Positions 1 through 7,870 of a stretch of 64,000 nucleotides of DNA are shown here, piece by piece; positions within the stretch are counted from its first letter, which is position 1, and each line of letters opens with the position of its first letter. The translations under genes were made by a program, and so were the position numbers. Location of the stretch: assembly GCA_949292785.1 (NCBI GenBank), contig CASFBK010000002.1:62001-126000 (forward strand). The letters are read 5' to 3'. This DNA comes from an uncultured Eubacteriales bacterium. GTDB lineage: Bacteria > Bacillota > Clostridia > Lachnospirales > Lachnospiraceae. The notes under the pieces are model-generated. The model was not told the origin of the DNA, ran no database searches, and worked only from the letters and a program-made list of their open reading frames with translations.

Positions 1-1079
1 GGCAGGCTGTGGCGGAGCTTTTGATGATGTAGTTCTTCCAACGTCTGTACGCAGAGCAGTAGAAAGAGCGGCACCAGTGGAATCAGCACCTTATAGCGTA
101 TATACAAAAATCCGCTCAATACATAAGGAATAACGTTCAAGGTCAGACACAGCATCAGCAGAATTCCAAGAATACGCGTGGATTTACGCCGGATGCTTAA
201 CAGCAGCGTATACAGACATAGAAGAGTCAGCCCACAGCTATAGCCACTATATAACAAGGAACTCATAGAGAGATTTCCCGAGAAAATTTCACTGATTTTA
301 GCAGGTGTACCGGCATCTTTCCGGTTAGAAAGCAGAGTCAGTGCCGTAGGAAACAGCAGAACTGCCGCCATGCCGATGGATAAAAGGACAGCCCCGGCGA
401 ATCTACCAAACAATGCTCCAAAACGCCTGCTTTTAAAACAGTTCCCCGAAAGGGAATAACTGTGTAAAAAGTACAACAGGCACACAAAAAGGGCGGCAAC
501 AGCGAAGTAAAAGCTGTGCAGATACAGTAAAAACAGCGAGAAAATCAAAAGTCCGGTTGTTCTTTTTTGGAGCATCCGGTCAATCCCAAGGAGTGCCAGA
601 AACAAAAAGGGCAGATAGTTCACAAACATAATCTGGTGATGCGCCTGATAGGTAAATCCGCCGCAACTAAAAAGCAGTGCGCCCAGGAATGCAAAAAAGG
701 GAGCAGAAACATGGCGTTTCAGCCAGATATAGCATAAATTTATAGCTGTAATCATTTCCAAAATGGCGTAGGTGGAAATAATATATTTCATAGGAATTTC
801 CGGCAGAAGAAAGGAAATCAGCACATCCGGTCTTAAAAATCCATAATAAGAAATATCATAAATATTGCTGCCGCCGCCAAGTAAGGTGTAGTCCGGAAAA
901 ATTCGTCCGGTCTCATAAAAAATCTGGCGAAATTGTTCCGCTAACGCCACATGCTGGCTGAACCAGTCTCCTTCCGAGCCATAGATACAGCCGGATGGAA
1001 TGGTAAATATTAGGAACAAAATAAAAATCAGGGTCAGCAGACAGGGGTAAAAAAATTTTGCCTGAAACAGTTTTTTCAT
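1..1079 (-). CDS. YfhO-like multi-pass membrane protein, N-terminal part
   Basis: The minus-strand frame is open from ATG at 1079 to the window edge, about 359 codons, so the C-terminus is missing. GGGAGG lies 8 bases before the ATG. The protein starts MKKLFQAKFFYPCLL and is a chain of hydrophobic helices broken by short polar loops. The first outside loop reads GSEGDWFSQHVAL, followed by the PDVLISFLLP stretch typical of the YfhO family, GT-C-fold-like membrane proteins linked to glycosylation of lipoteichoic acid or surface polymers. The family assignment comes from pattern recognition and the substrate is unknown. It diverges from the two-component system at 1326. Confidence 0.7.
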   Translation of the reverse strand, partial: MKKLFQAKFFYPCLLTLIFILFLIFTIPSGCIYGSEGDWFSQHVALAEQFRQIFYETGRIFPDYTLLGGGSNIYDISYYGFLRPDVLISFLLPEIPMKYIISTYAILEMITAINLCYIWLKRHVSAPFFAFLGALLFSCGGFTYQAHHQIMFVNYLPFLFLALLGIDRMLQKRTTGLLIFSLFLLYLHSFYFAVAALFVCLLYFLHSYSLSGNCFKSRRFGALFGRFAGAVLLSIGMAAVLLFPTALTLLSNRKDAGTPAKISEIFSGNLSMSSLLYSGYSCGLTLLCLYTLLLSIRRKSTRILGILLMLCLTLNVIPYVLSGFLYIRYKVLIPLVPLFLLLCVQTLEELHHQKLRHSL

Positions 1080-1195
1080 AAGTAAGTCCTCCCAAATGTG
1101 TCATATGTATCATATTCAGATCTGACGTTGAAAAGAAGTATAGCAGTTATTTCTTAAAATGCTCCCTAAGGAAATCTAAAGAATTCTTAAGAAAC

Positions 1196-1224
1196 TCCGA
1201 TTTTTTTCTGAATTAGTGTATAAT
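1196..1224 (+). promoter_or_regulatory. Putative promoter of the response regulator/kinase pair
   Basis: TGTATAAT at 1217-1224 gives a consensus -10 box, 102 bases before the regulator start. The -35 region is poor, which suggests activator dependence. A 10-bp perfect palindrome, TTCTTAAGAA, sits at 1184-1193, just upstream, and could be an operator for the regulator itself. That last point is inference. Confidence 0.4.
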
Positions 1225-1325
1225 GTGCGTATGGCAATGAGCAGTGCCTCCCGAACGTGCGCTGCAAAGTAGTGGAATACGAAAGATAATATCTAATGGT
1301 AACAAGTAAACACGGAGAGAAAATT

Positions 1326-2048
1326 ATGAGCGAAACATCAAGAATTCTAATCGTAGATGACAATAGTGAGATTCGGGAAGTTATCAATATCCTGTTATCC
1401 GGCGAAGGCTATGAAGTATCAGAAGCCGGGAATGGAGCCGAAGCCTTAGAAAAGATTCGTCAGGAGGAATACGACCTGATTATCTTAGATGTCATGATGC
1501 CGGGATTAAACGGCTATCAGACCTGCATGGAGATTCGGAAAAACAGCAATGCCCCGGTATTGTTTTTAAGTGCAAGGTCTCAGGTTGAGGATAAAACCAT
1601 GGGATTTTCCAGTGGAGGTGATGATTATCTGCCAAAACCATTTTCCTATAATGAGCTGGTGGGAAGAGTAAAGGCATTGATGCGCCGCTATCAGGTCTAT
1701 AAGGGAAAAGAGCAATCTCCCGGAGAAGAAACACCGCAAAAAACAGAAAAAGTAATAGAACTACCAGGACTTCGGATTGAGAAGAATCAGGAACAGGTAT
1801 TTCGGGATGGTACGAAGCTGGAGCTTACCGATATAGAATTTTCGATTTTATGTCTGCTGGCAGAACATCGGGGACAGATATTCTCAGCCCAGAGGATTTA
1901 TGAGAGTATCTGGCAGGAGAGCTATTACTACGGGGCAGCGAATACGGTGATGGTACATATCCGCAATCTCAGGGGGAAGATAGAAAAGGACGCCCATAAC
2001 CCGGAAATCATCAAAAACGTATGGGGAAAGGGGTATCGCTGTGAGTAA
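1326..2048 (+). CDS. OmpR-family response regulator
   Basis: 240 residues: receiver domain (about 6-120) with the acidic pair DD at 11-12, phospho-acceptor Asp55 in LIILDVMMPG and the conserved Lys in PKPFS, then a C-terminal winged helix (about 150-238) ending VWGKGYRCE. The switch Thr is replaced by Ser in LFLSARS. The ATG at 1326 is chosen because GGAGAG lies just before it; an in-frame ATG at 1296 has no such site. Its last codons overlap the kinase start, so the two are translationally coupled. It is a DNA-binding regulator of unknown stimulus. Neighbouring genes do not reveal the regulon, but the divergent YfhO-like gene is a candidate target. Confidence 0.9.
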   Translation: MSETSRILIVDDNSEIREVINILLSGEGYEVSEAGNGAEALEKIRQEEYDLIILDVMMPGLNGYQTCMEIRKNSNAPVLFLSARSQVEDKTMGFSSGGDDYLPKPFSYNELVGRVKALMRRYQVYKGKEQSPGEETPQKTEKVIELPGLRIEKNQEQVFRDGTKLELTDIEFSILCLLAEHRGQIFSAQRIYESIWQESYYYGAANTVMVHIRNLRGKIEKDAHNPEIIKNVWGKGYRCE

Positions 2049-3387
2049 GAAAAAAAAGACAAGAAAGCTACAATTACCCGAGGTTACCACAAGTCTGACC
2101 TTTCGCCTGTTTCTGCTGCTGGCAGTCTGTGCATTCCTGTGCTGTAGCTGTTTTCGAATGTTGATGCTGAGACAGATAAATGTTTATGAGTGGCTGGTGA
2201 AAAAGGGAATCTGCGGGCTTGATACGGAACGTATTATTGAAGAAGTAGGGGAAAAGGCGAAAAATATTACGTTTCATGAAAAATCAAAAGAAGATTTAAT
2301 AAATGAACTTGGGCTGGAAAAGTATGATGACGGCTATACTGCTGTATATATTTATGAGGGAGAAGACGAAATGTTTCAGTTTGGAATTACCCCGAAGGTA
2401 TGGGACACTTCTCTGGTACAGCCCTTCTGGTACAGTGATTTAGGCTATTATACCGGACAGGACACCCTTGCAGATATTACATTTCAGGATACGACAGGCG
2501 TGATTGCCATTTATTCCTATCATCAGTCCCAGATAGCCATTCCTTATCTGGTGGTTTCTTTCATTATCAGTCTGTTATTTTTTATCCCGGTGGTAGTGTA
2601 TATGCAAAATCGCATGAAGTATATCGGAAAGCTGAAGCAGGAGATTCTCAATATGGCAGAAGGAGACTTAGAGCGGGCTGTTACCATAAAAGGACGGGAT
2701 GAGATTGGAATTCTGGCAGGCGAGCTGGACAAGATGCGGGATGCTCTGAATGAAAACATCAAAAAGGAAGAAGAAACAAGAAAATCAAATCATGAATTAA
2801 TAAGGTCTATATCCCACGATTTAAGAACACCTATGACCACCATGTACGGATATCTGGAAATACTGGAGCGGAAGAAATGCACACAGGAGGAACAGCAGGA
2901 ATATATGAGGCGCTGTATTCAGAAAATGGAGGAAATACGTTGTCTGTCGGATAAAATGTTTGAATATGCCTTTGTGTATGGGGCGCAGGAGCAGGAAGAA
3001 CAGACAGAGCTGTATGTGGAAGAGCTGTTAGAAGAGTTAGAGAAAAATGGCCAGTTCCTGGAACTGAAAGGATATGACGTTACCTATGAGATGGAAGGTC
3101 AGGGAAAAATCCTTGGAAGCCGCACCTGTTTTCAGCGAATCTGGAATAATCTGTTTTCTAATGTAATGAAGTACGGTACGGCGCCGGTATTGATGAAAGC
3201 AGAGGTAGACAAGGGAAATATCCGGATAAAACTTGTGAATAGGATAAAAAAGGACATAGCGGTAGAAAGCAATAAAATCGGTCTAAAGAGCGTGAAGAAG
3301 ATGGTGGAATTGCAAGGAGGAGATTTCTTTGTAACGAAGGACGAAGAGAGCTTTGCGGTTGCGTTAGAGTTTCCGCTTATTTCCTAG
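2041..3387 (+). CDS. Sensor histidine kinase
   Basis: 448 residues starting at a GTG that overlaps the end of the regulator gene by 8 bases. There are two membrane helices (about 20-44 and 166-189) flanking an extracellular sensor loop of about 120 residues, then a HAMP linker, a HisKA domain with His259 in SISHDLRTP, and a C-terminal ATPase domain with an N-box (NNLFSNVMKYG). The usual G1 box (DxGxG) is missing; after the N-box the chain goes almost directly to NKIGLKSVKKMV, a short ATPase form seen in some Firmicutes kinases. It partners the regulator at 1326. The stimulus is unknown. Confidence 0.88.
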   Translation: MSKKKKTRKLQLPEVTTSLTFRLFLLLAVCAFLCCSCFRMLMLRQINVYEWLVKKGICGLDTERIIEEVGEKAKNITFHEKSKEDLINELGLEKYDDGYTAVYIYEGEDEMFQFGITPKVWDTSLVQPFWYSDLGYYTGQDTLADITFQDTTGVIAIYSYHQSQIAIPYLVVSFIISLLFFIPVVVYMQNRMKYIGKLKQEILNMAEGDLERAVTIKGRDEIGILAGELDKMRDALNENIKKEEETRKSNHELIRSISHDLRTPMTTMYGYLEILERKKCTQEEQQEYMRRCIQKMEEIRCLSDKMFEYAFVYGAQEQEEQTELYVEELLEELEKNGQFLELKGYDVTYEMEGQGKILGSRTCFQRIWNNLFSNVMKYGTAPVLMKAEVDKGNIRIKLVNRIKKDIAVESNKIGLKSVKKMVELQGGDFFVTKDEESFAVALEFPLIS

Positions 3388-3434
3388 CAAAAAAAACCGC
3401 AGAAAGATAAGAAACTATCTTTCCCGCGGTTTTT
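3388..3434. terminator. Bidirectional intrinsic terminator between kinase and greA
   Basis: The region shows an A-run, then ACCGC plus GAAAGATA, a short loop and TATCTTTC plus GCGGT, then a T-run. The stem is flanked by A and T runs, so it can terminate both the plus-strand kinase gene and minus-strand greA, whose stop codon lies inside the T-run. Confidence 0.85.
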
Positions 3435-3936
3435 AATAGCCCCGAATGGCATCCTGACTGTCATCCGTAGTATTCTCAATTTTTTGAATGACAATATAAT
3501 AGCTGTAGCTGTCATTGACCTTTACTTCCACACGGTCTCCTACCTTTTTCCCGAGAATTGCTTTTCCAATCGGAGATTCCGTACTGATAAGATTCCTCAT
3601 GGAATTTCCGCGGATAGAGGTAACCAGACGAAATACCTGCTCTTCGTCATCTTCTTCAAAGTAGACGGTTACGGTATTGTTGATGCCAACCTCATCATCC
3701 TTAGAAGTATCAGAAACAATTTCTGCCGTTTTTAACATTCGTTCCAGATAACGGATGCGGCTTTCATTTTTATTCTTGTCTCTTTTCGCAGCATAGTATT
3801 CAAAGTTTTCGCTTAAATCCCCGTGGGAGCGGGCCTCCTTTACGGCTTCAATCGCTTCTTTCCGAACCACCAGCTTACGGTGTTCGATTTCATCCTGAAT
3901 TTTTTTGACATCACTTTCTGTTAATTGTTCCCTCAT
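3433..3936 (-). CDS. greA: Transcript cleavage factor GreA
   Basis: 167 residues. The N-terminal coiled coil contains the family signature HGDLSENFEYYAAK, and the C-terminal FKBP-like domain contains ESPIGKAILGKKVGDRVEV. GreA enters the RNA polymerase secondary channel and stimulates cleavage of backtracked RNA, rescuing stalled elongation. Length is close to the usual 158 residues. It lies downstream of the CsoR-like gene and glpP on the same strand. A TATAAT hexamer on the minus strand at 3980-3985 suggests it also has its own promoter. Confidence 0.95.
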   Translation of the reverse strand: MREQLTESDVKKIQDEIEHRKLVVRKEAIEAVKEARSHGDLSENFEYYAAKRDKNKNESRIRYLERMLKTAEIVSDTSKDDEVGINNTVTVYFEEDDEEQVFRLVTSIRGNSMRNLISTESPIGKAILGKKVGDRVEVKVNDSYSYYIVIQKIENTTDDSQDAIRGY

Positions 3937-4000
3937 AACCTAAACTCCATTTCCAAAATTATATAAAAATTAAATCCTGATTATACTTTGCTTTTTGTGT

Positions 4001-4372
4001 TTACTTTACGAACTTTTCAATGGCGTCTTTTAAGTCATCCAACGCCTGCCTGTCCCCGGTTTCTACTGCATCTACGATACAATGGGAGATATGGTCTTCC
4101 AAAATAATTTTTCCAATATTATTAATTGCGGAACGTACGGCAGCAATCTGAATCAGGACTTCGCTGCAATCCCTGCCATCTTCTACCATGCGCTTTACCG
4201 CTTCCATGTGTCCAATGGCACGTGACATACGGTTCAATACCATTTGGGTATTTTCGTGTTTGTGTTCATGCTCGTGTCCATGTTCATGCTCGTGTCCATG
4301 CTTATGTTCGTGTCCATGCTCATGCTCGTGGCTGTGCTCTATGATTTCATTTTCTGTATTTTTTGCTGACAT
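4001..4372 (-). CDS. csoR: CsoR-family copper-type repressor with His-rich N-terminus
   Basis: 123 residues. The C-terminal part (about 43-123) is the all-helical DUF156 domain of metal-sensing repressors. Cys69, His94 and Cys98 reproduce the spacing (25 and 4) of the Cu(I) ligands of CsoR, so copper(I) sensing is likely. Residues 13-39 alternate His with Glu, Gly or Lys and contain 14 histidines, an extra metal-binding head that most CsoR proteins lack. The coding DNA for this head is a degenerate 12- to 24-bp repeat. It lies 11 bases after glpP and ahead of greA. No copper ATPase or chaperone gene is in the window, so the target is not visible; nickel or another metal is possible. Confidence 0.85.
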   Translation of the reverse strand: MSAKNTENEIIEHSHEHEHGHEHKHGHEHEHGHEHEHKHENTQMVLNRMSRAIGHMEAVKRMVEDGRDCSEVLIQIAAVRSAINNIGKIILEDHISHCIVDAVETGDRQALDDLKDAIEKFVK

Positions 4373-4383
4373 AAGAAACCTCC

Positions 4384-4950
4384 TTACAAAAACCAGACAT
4401 TTTCATTGGTAGAAGAGATGCTGGCGGCGCCGGAAGAAAGCACGGTCATAACATCCTCCTTATCGGAAATCAAGCCCCCGGCGATAACCGGAAAAGATAC
4501 CATGTTGCAGATTCGCGTAATAATACGGGGCATTAATGCCGGAAGAATCTCAATGACGTCTGGGGTTACGTTCTGAAGCTGTTTTTCAATATTATGAAAA
4601 GCCATGGAATCAATGACAAAAAAGCGGAGTACCGTATAGAAAGAAAGACTGGCTGCATATTTTGCAAGAGAAGGCTTCGTAGTAATAATGCCATCCGCTT
4701 TGGTATTCTTCTTAATAAAATCCACTGCAATTTCACGGGAGCTTAATCCCGTAATCAAATCAATGTGTACCATTGCGATTTTGTCATGTGCCTTTACCTG
4801 CGCTACAATATCAGCGATGTTGCAGATATCGCCAAAAAGAATAAAAATAATCCTGCTCTCACAGGAAAAGCATTTTTCTAGTCCGTCAAAGTCTTTGATT
4901 GCAGCGATAATGGGGGTATCCTCCAGGATACGGTGAAAGTCGTTTTTCAT
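4384..4950 (-). CDS. glpP: Glycerol-3-phosphate responsive antiterminator GlpP
   Basis: 188 residues covering the whole GlpP TIM-barrel-like domain: PIIAAIKDFDGLEKC near the start, MVHIDLITGLSSRE in the middle, DGIITTKPSLAKYA and the phosphate-binding end FPVIAGGLISDKEDV. In Bacillus, GlpP bound to glycerol-3-phosphate lets RNA polymerase pass leader terminators of glp genes. No glycerol genes lie nearby, so it acts in trans or on another target. A good sigma-A promoter precedes it at 4989-5017 and AAAGGA precedes the ATG. The csoR-like gene follows 11 bases later and is probably cotranscribed. Confidence 0.9.
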   Translation of the reverse strand: MKNDFHRILEDTPIIAAIKDFDGLEKCFSCESRIIFILFGDICNIADIVAQVKAHDKIAMVHIDLITGLSSREIAVDFIKKNTKADGIITTKPSLAKYAASLSFYTVLRFFVIDSMAFHNIEKQLQNVTPDVIEILPALMPRIITRICNMVSFPVIAGGLISDKEDVMTVLSSGAASISSTNENVWFL

Positions 4951-4988
4951 ACTGAGTAATCCTTTGATATCGATAAAATATGATTCTC

Positions 4989-5017
4989 ATTATACATGAA
5001 AACGAGAAAAAAGGCAA
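4989..5017 (-). promoter_or_regulatory. Sigma-A promoter of glpP
   Basis: On the minus strand the sequence reads TTGCCT, a 17-base spacer and TATAAT, about 40 bases before the glpP ATG. It probably drives glpP, csoR and perhaps greA. Confidence 0.75.
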
Positions 5018-5032
5018 AGAAAAAGGAAGGTG

Positions 5033-5398
5033 TCAGTCTTTTTCTTTGTGAAGAGGAGATTTCGTAGATTTATTATCTAATTTTTGATAGAACATTGCCT
5101 GTTCAATCAGAAGCTCCTGCCGGTCAGGCAAAAGAGCGCGGTAAAGCCGAATCAGCGTGCTTTCCGCTGTGTTTAAAGTAGAGGGTGCAGGCTTCTTGTT
5201 GTTGGTAAGTCCCAAAAGATAATCGGTAGAAACATCAAAATAACGGGCAAGACGGACGAGGGTATGGAAGTCCGGTTCCCGATGATTATTTACATAGCCA
5301 TTTAAAGTAGTGGCTGCAATATGAAGTTCTGTGGAAAGTTGTTTTTGGGTAATATCATTTTCTTCTATCAGATTTTCAAGACGAAGACTGAAGCTCAT
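5033..5398 (-). CDS. XRE-family transcriptional regulator (paralogue 1)
   Basis: 121 residues. The N-terminal helix-turn-helix (about 1-65) reads RLENLIEENDITQKQLS then AATTLNGYVNNHREPDF, ending FDVSTDYLLGLTN. The C-terminal tail is helical with LLIEQAMFYQKL. The ATG at 5398 is preferred because AGAGG lies 8 bases upstream; an upstream GTG would add 7 residues. It is a close paralogue of the gene at 5513, with a nearly superimposable HTH, implying tandem duplication. Its target is unknown, with autoregulation plausible from motifs near its promoter. Confidence 0.85.
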   Translation of the reverse strand: MSFSLRLENLIEENDITQKQLSTELHIAATTLNGYVNNHREPDFHTLVRLARYFDVSTDYLLGLTNNKKPAPSTLNTAESTLIRLYRALLPDRQELLIEQAMFYQKLDNKSTKSPLHKEKD

Positions 5399-5434
5399 AA
5401 AATAACCTCTCTTTTTCACGACATCTAAAAGTAA

Positions 5435-5489
5435 TATATATCTTACTAAAAGTATTGCCGCAAAAAAGAGAAAATACTCATAACGAGTA
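5435..5489 (-). promoter_or_regulatory. Promoter and candidate operator of XRE regulator 1
   Basis: On the minus strand there is TTGCGG (5458-5463), a 17-base spacer and TATATA (5435-5440). Upstream of the -35 box is an inverted repeat TACTC-5 nt-GAGTA (5475-5489), then a TCGCGTATT motif. TCGCGT motifs also occur upstream of the paralogue's promoter, so they may be shared operator sites. Confidence 0.55.
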
Positions 5490-5512
5490 CGGGAATACGC
5501 GATACGAGAAAA

Positions 5513-5869
5513 TCATTTCTTTTTGTGGTCAGAATCTAAATCCTGGTCGTAGTAGATATGTGCCTGTCTCAGCAGATAATTCCGCTCTTTGGGCTTAAGA
5601 GAACGATAAATACTGATTAAATCGCCTTCCTCATCATTGAAATCTTCCACAGGAGTTGAGGTAGAACGTAAGTTAGTAATGCCTAAAAGGTAGTCGGTAG
5701 AGACATCAAAATACTCTGCAAGTTCGATTAATGTGGTAAAATCAGGCTCCCGATTTCTGCGTAAATAGCCATTCAAAGTAGAAGGTGCGATATGTAGTTC
5801 TCTGGATAATTGTTTTTGACTAATGTTGCGTTCTTCCAGCAAATTTTCCAGGCGGGCGCCAAATTTCAT
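5513..5869 (-). CDS. XRE-family transcriptional regulator (paralogue 2)
   Basis: 118 residues. The helix-turn-helix (about 1-66) contains RLENLLEERNISQKQLS, APSTLNGYLRRNREPDF and FDVSTDYLLGITN, then a short helical tail rich in charged residues. GGAAAGGGG precedes the ATG at 5869, which fixes the start; the frame is open for 26 more codons upstream. It is a tandem paralogue of the 5033 gene on the same strand. The two may recognise related operators. The metabolic role is not evident. Confidence 0.85.
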   Translation of the reverse strand: MKFGARLENLLEERNISQKQLSRELHIAPSTLNGYLRRNREPDFTTLIELAEYFDVSTDYLLGITNLRSTSTPVEDFNDEEGDLISIYRSLKPKERNYLLRQAHIYYDQDLDSDHKKK

Positions 5870-5919
5870 ATAATACCCCTTTCCGCTTCCTCTGTGTGTA
5901 ATAGATAAACTTAGGAAAT

Positions 5920-5994
5920 ATTTTACGCGGAAAATACTGGTAAACAATGAAAATGCGCAAAACGCGAATGCGATTCACAAACGCGAATTTGCGC
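5920..5994 (-). promoter_or_regulatory. Promoter and inverted-repeat operator of XRE regulator 2
   Basis: On the minus strand there is TTGTTT (5942-5947), a 16-base spacer and TAAAAT (5920-5925). Directly upstream is an inverted repeat GCGCAAA (5955-5961) and TTTGCGC (5988-5994), enclosing two direct AACGCGAAT copies. There is no T-run, so it is not a terminator. A protein-binding site is the better reading. Confidence 0.55.
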
Positions 5995-6005
5995 TGAGGT
6001 ATCAA

Positions 6006-6740
6006 TTACTGCCATCCTCCATCTAAAGTGACAATCTGTCCGGTAAGATAGGAGGGAGCGTTCAAAATAGAAAAGGCAAGCTCGGCCACCTCTTGTGGGG
6101 TGCCAAATCTTCCCGCCGGAATTTCCTCACACAGGGCTTCCCGCTCTTCTTTGGAGAAGCACTGATTCATTCTGGTATCAATGACACCGCAGGCAATGGC
6201 GTTGACAGAAATACCGCTGGGCGCAAGCTCCTTTGCCAGAGCTTTGGTAAGAGCATTCATACCGCCCTTAGAAGCAGAATAAGCAGCTTCACAGGAAGCT
6301 CCGGTTATCCCCCAGACCGAGGAAATATTTAAAATAGCCCCGGATTTGGCATGTACCATATCCGGAATGACATGCTTGCAGCAGCAAAAAACAGAAGTCA
6401 GGTTCGTCCGGAGGATTCGGTTCCATTCCTCTAAAGTCATGTCAGAAAGAAGACCGATATGAGAAACGCCGGCATTGTTGACAAGGGCAGTTACCGGACC
6501 AAGCTCCTGATGAATCTTAGAAAGGGCAGACTGGACAAATGCTTCGTCTCCGGCATCTCCAATCAGTGGGAGACAGGGAATATGGAATTCGTCCTTTAAT
6601 TCAGAAGCAAGATGCCGTAATTCCTCCTGAGAAGAAGAACAATTTATGGCAAGAGCCCAGCCCTCAGAGGCAAGCTTTCTTGCAATGGCACGCCCGATTC
6701 CACGGGAGGCTCCGCTAATAAAAGCAATGTTTTGTTTCAT
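6006..6740 (-). CDS. SDR-family oxidoreductase, FabG-like 3-oxoacyl-ACP reductase
   Basis: 244 residues with every short-chain dehydrogenase landmark: NAD(P)-binding GASRGIG (10-16), NNAG (88-91), catalytic Ser140/141 in NISSVWG, Tyr154 and Lys158 in YSASK, and the C-terminal TGQIVTLDGGW typical of FabG. It would reduce a 3-oxoacyl-ACP or a related ketone with NADPH. It stands apart from any fatty acid synthesis cluster, so it may be an accessory FabG (ymfI-like) rather than the housekeeping enzyme. GAGGTG before the ATG at 6740 fixes the start. The frame runs 20 codons further upstream without a good site. Confidence 0.85.
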   Translation of the reverse strand: MKQNIAFISGASRGIGRAIARKLASEGWALAINCSSSQEELRHLASELKDEFHIPCLPLIGDAGDEAFVQSALSKIHQELGPVTALVNNAGVSHIGLLSDMTLEEWNRILRTNLTSVFCCCKHVIPDMVHAKSGAILNISSVWGITGASCEAAYSASKGGMNALTKALAKELAPSGISVNAIACGVIDTRMNQCFSKEEREALCEEIPAGRFGTPQEVAELAFSILNAPSYLTGQIVTLDGGWQ

Positions 6741-6775
6741 AAGAACACCTCGAAAATATAATCTATCTATGAAAA

Positions 6776-6974
6776 GTAACTGTTCACATGCCACTTCCAC
6801 CTACACATGCGCAATCCCGCCTGCTTCGCATGCTTTCCCGCTCCTGACGGAGCTAAGATTGCTTATGTGGGTGGAAGTTACCCTGTTACACAGCATCTGA
6901 AACACAAGCGTACATTCTTACGGGCAAGCCCGGCGATTGCACGCATGCGTCTCAGATACCATGTGAACAGTAAC
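6776..6974. mobile_element. 199-bp MITE-like element with terminal inverted repeats
   Basis: The ends are 15-bp inverted repeats (GTAACTGTTCACATG at 6776-6790, its complement with one mismatch at 6960-6974). They are flanked on both sides by TATGAAAA (6768-6775 and 6975-6982), which looks like an 8-bp target-site duplication. Inside are two further hairpins: about 6792-6816 pairing with 6858-6880, and about 6892-6910 pairing with 6940-6958. The whole thing could fold as a three-way junction. No ORF with a start signal lies inside. It sits between the FabG-like gene and the hpf promoter. Confidence 0.75.
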
Positions 6975-7013
6975 TATGAAAAGCATATCACAAAAAAGTT
7001 AAAAAAGGAAATG

Positions 7014-7042
7014 TTGTATTCATTTGGCAAATATGGTATAAT
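7014..7042 (+). promoter_or_regulatory. Sigma-A promoter of hpf
   Basis: TTGTAT (7014-7019), a 17-base spacer and TATAAT (7037-7042), about 50 bases before the hpf start. It lies just outside the right end of the MITE-like element. Confidence 0.8.
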
Positions 7043-7091
7043 AAATCCAAGACAAAATTTGTCTAATATACAGATAAAGGGGTTGGGCATC

Positions 7092-7619
7092 ATGCGTATA
7101 ACCATCAGCGGAAGAAACATTGAGATTACACCTGGATTAAGAGAGGCGGTAGAGGATAAGCTGTCCAAGCTGGAACGATATTTTACTCCGGAGACAGACG
7201 TTATCGTAACATTAAGTGTAGAAAAGGAACGCCAGAAAATTGAAGTTACGATTCCTGTAAAGGGAAATATCATTCGTTCCGAGCAGGTAAGCAATGATAT
7301 GTATGTTTCCATTGACCTGGTAGAAGAGGTTATTGAGAGACAGCTCAAGAAATATAAGAATAAGATTGTAGACCAGAAGCAGGCGGCTGCACACTTCCAG
7401 AAGGAATATATTGAAAAGGAAGTAGAGGATGATGATGAGATTAAGATTATCCGCAGCAAACGATTCGGCATGAAGCCAATGTATCCGGAAGATGCCTGTG
7501 TACAGATGGAATTGCTGGGACATAATTTCTTCGTATTCCAGAATGCAGAGACAGACGAAGTGAATGTTGTTTATAAGAGAAAAGGCAATACTTATGGTCT
7601 GATTGAACCGGAATTTTAA
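7092..7619 (+). CDS. hpf: Ribosome hibernation promoting factor, long form
   Basis: 175 residues. The N-terminal domain (1-100) starts MRITISGRNIEITPGLREAV and binds the 30S decoding region. A charged linker leads to a C-terminal dimerisation domain (about 118-175) with KPMYPEDACVQMELLGHNFFVF, marking the long form that makes 100S ribosome dimers in Firmicutes. The ATG at 7092 follows AAAGGGG. The longer frame reaching back into the MITE-like element is not coding. It has its own promoter and a strong terminator, so it is monocistronic. Confidence 0.95.
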   Translation: MRITISGRNIEITPGLREAVEDKLSKLERYFTPETDVIVTLSVEKERQKIEVTIPVKGNIIRSEQVSNDMYVSIDLVEEVIERQLKKYKNKIVDQKQAAAHFQKEYIEKEVEDDDEIKIIRSKRFGMKPMYPEDACVQMELLGHNFFVFQNAETDEVNVVYKRKGNTYGLIEPEF

Positions 7620-7636
7620 AAGAGAATATGGTTTAT

Positions 7637-7670
7637 GAAAGAGATACCACATTTGTGGTATCTCTTTTTT
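7637..7670 (+). terminator. Terminator of hpf
   Basis: AAAGAGATACCACA pairs perfectly with TGTGGTATCTCTTT across a two-base loop and is followed by a T-run. Confidence 0.9.
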
Positions 7671-7671
7671 G

Positions 7672-7725
7672 CTCTATAGGAAATACCGTGTTGCGTAAAA
7701 GCCTAAAATTGTGATTCCTATAGAG
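7672..7725. repeat. 54-bp dispersed repeat with CTCTATAGGAA ends, copy 1
   Basis: It begins CTCTATAGGAA and ends TTCCTATAGAG, 11-bp perfect inverted ends. The core resembles the copies at 22152 and 22342 but differs at several positions and is one base shorter. It lies directly behind the hpf terminator. It is too small to be autonomous. Confidence 0.8.
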
Positions 7726-7870
7726 TAAAATGTTAAAAATAATCAAATAATCACAAGAATATATAAAAATTATCAACATTATGCATAGACGATGGCGGGC
7801 GTTATCCAATAATATATAGTCATAACTACCGAAAAATTTATCATTTATCAAAAGGGGGAATTAAAAAGAA

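Noticed and set aside
4126..4412. Cys- and Arg/His-rich ORFs opposite the His-rich repressor
   Set aside because: They are complement shadows of the CAT/CAC repeats that encode the histidine head; there is no ribosome binding site.
6807..7091. N-terminal extension of HPF
   Set aside because: The extended frame runs through the MITE-like element and upstream of the promoter; HPF begins at the ATG at 7092 with a good ribosome binding site.
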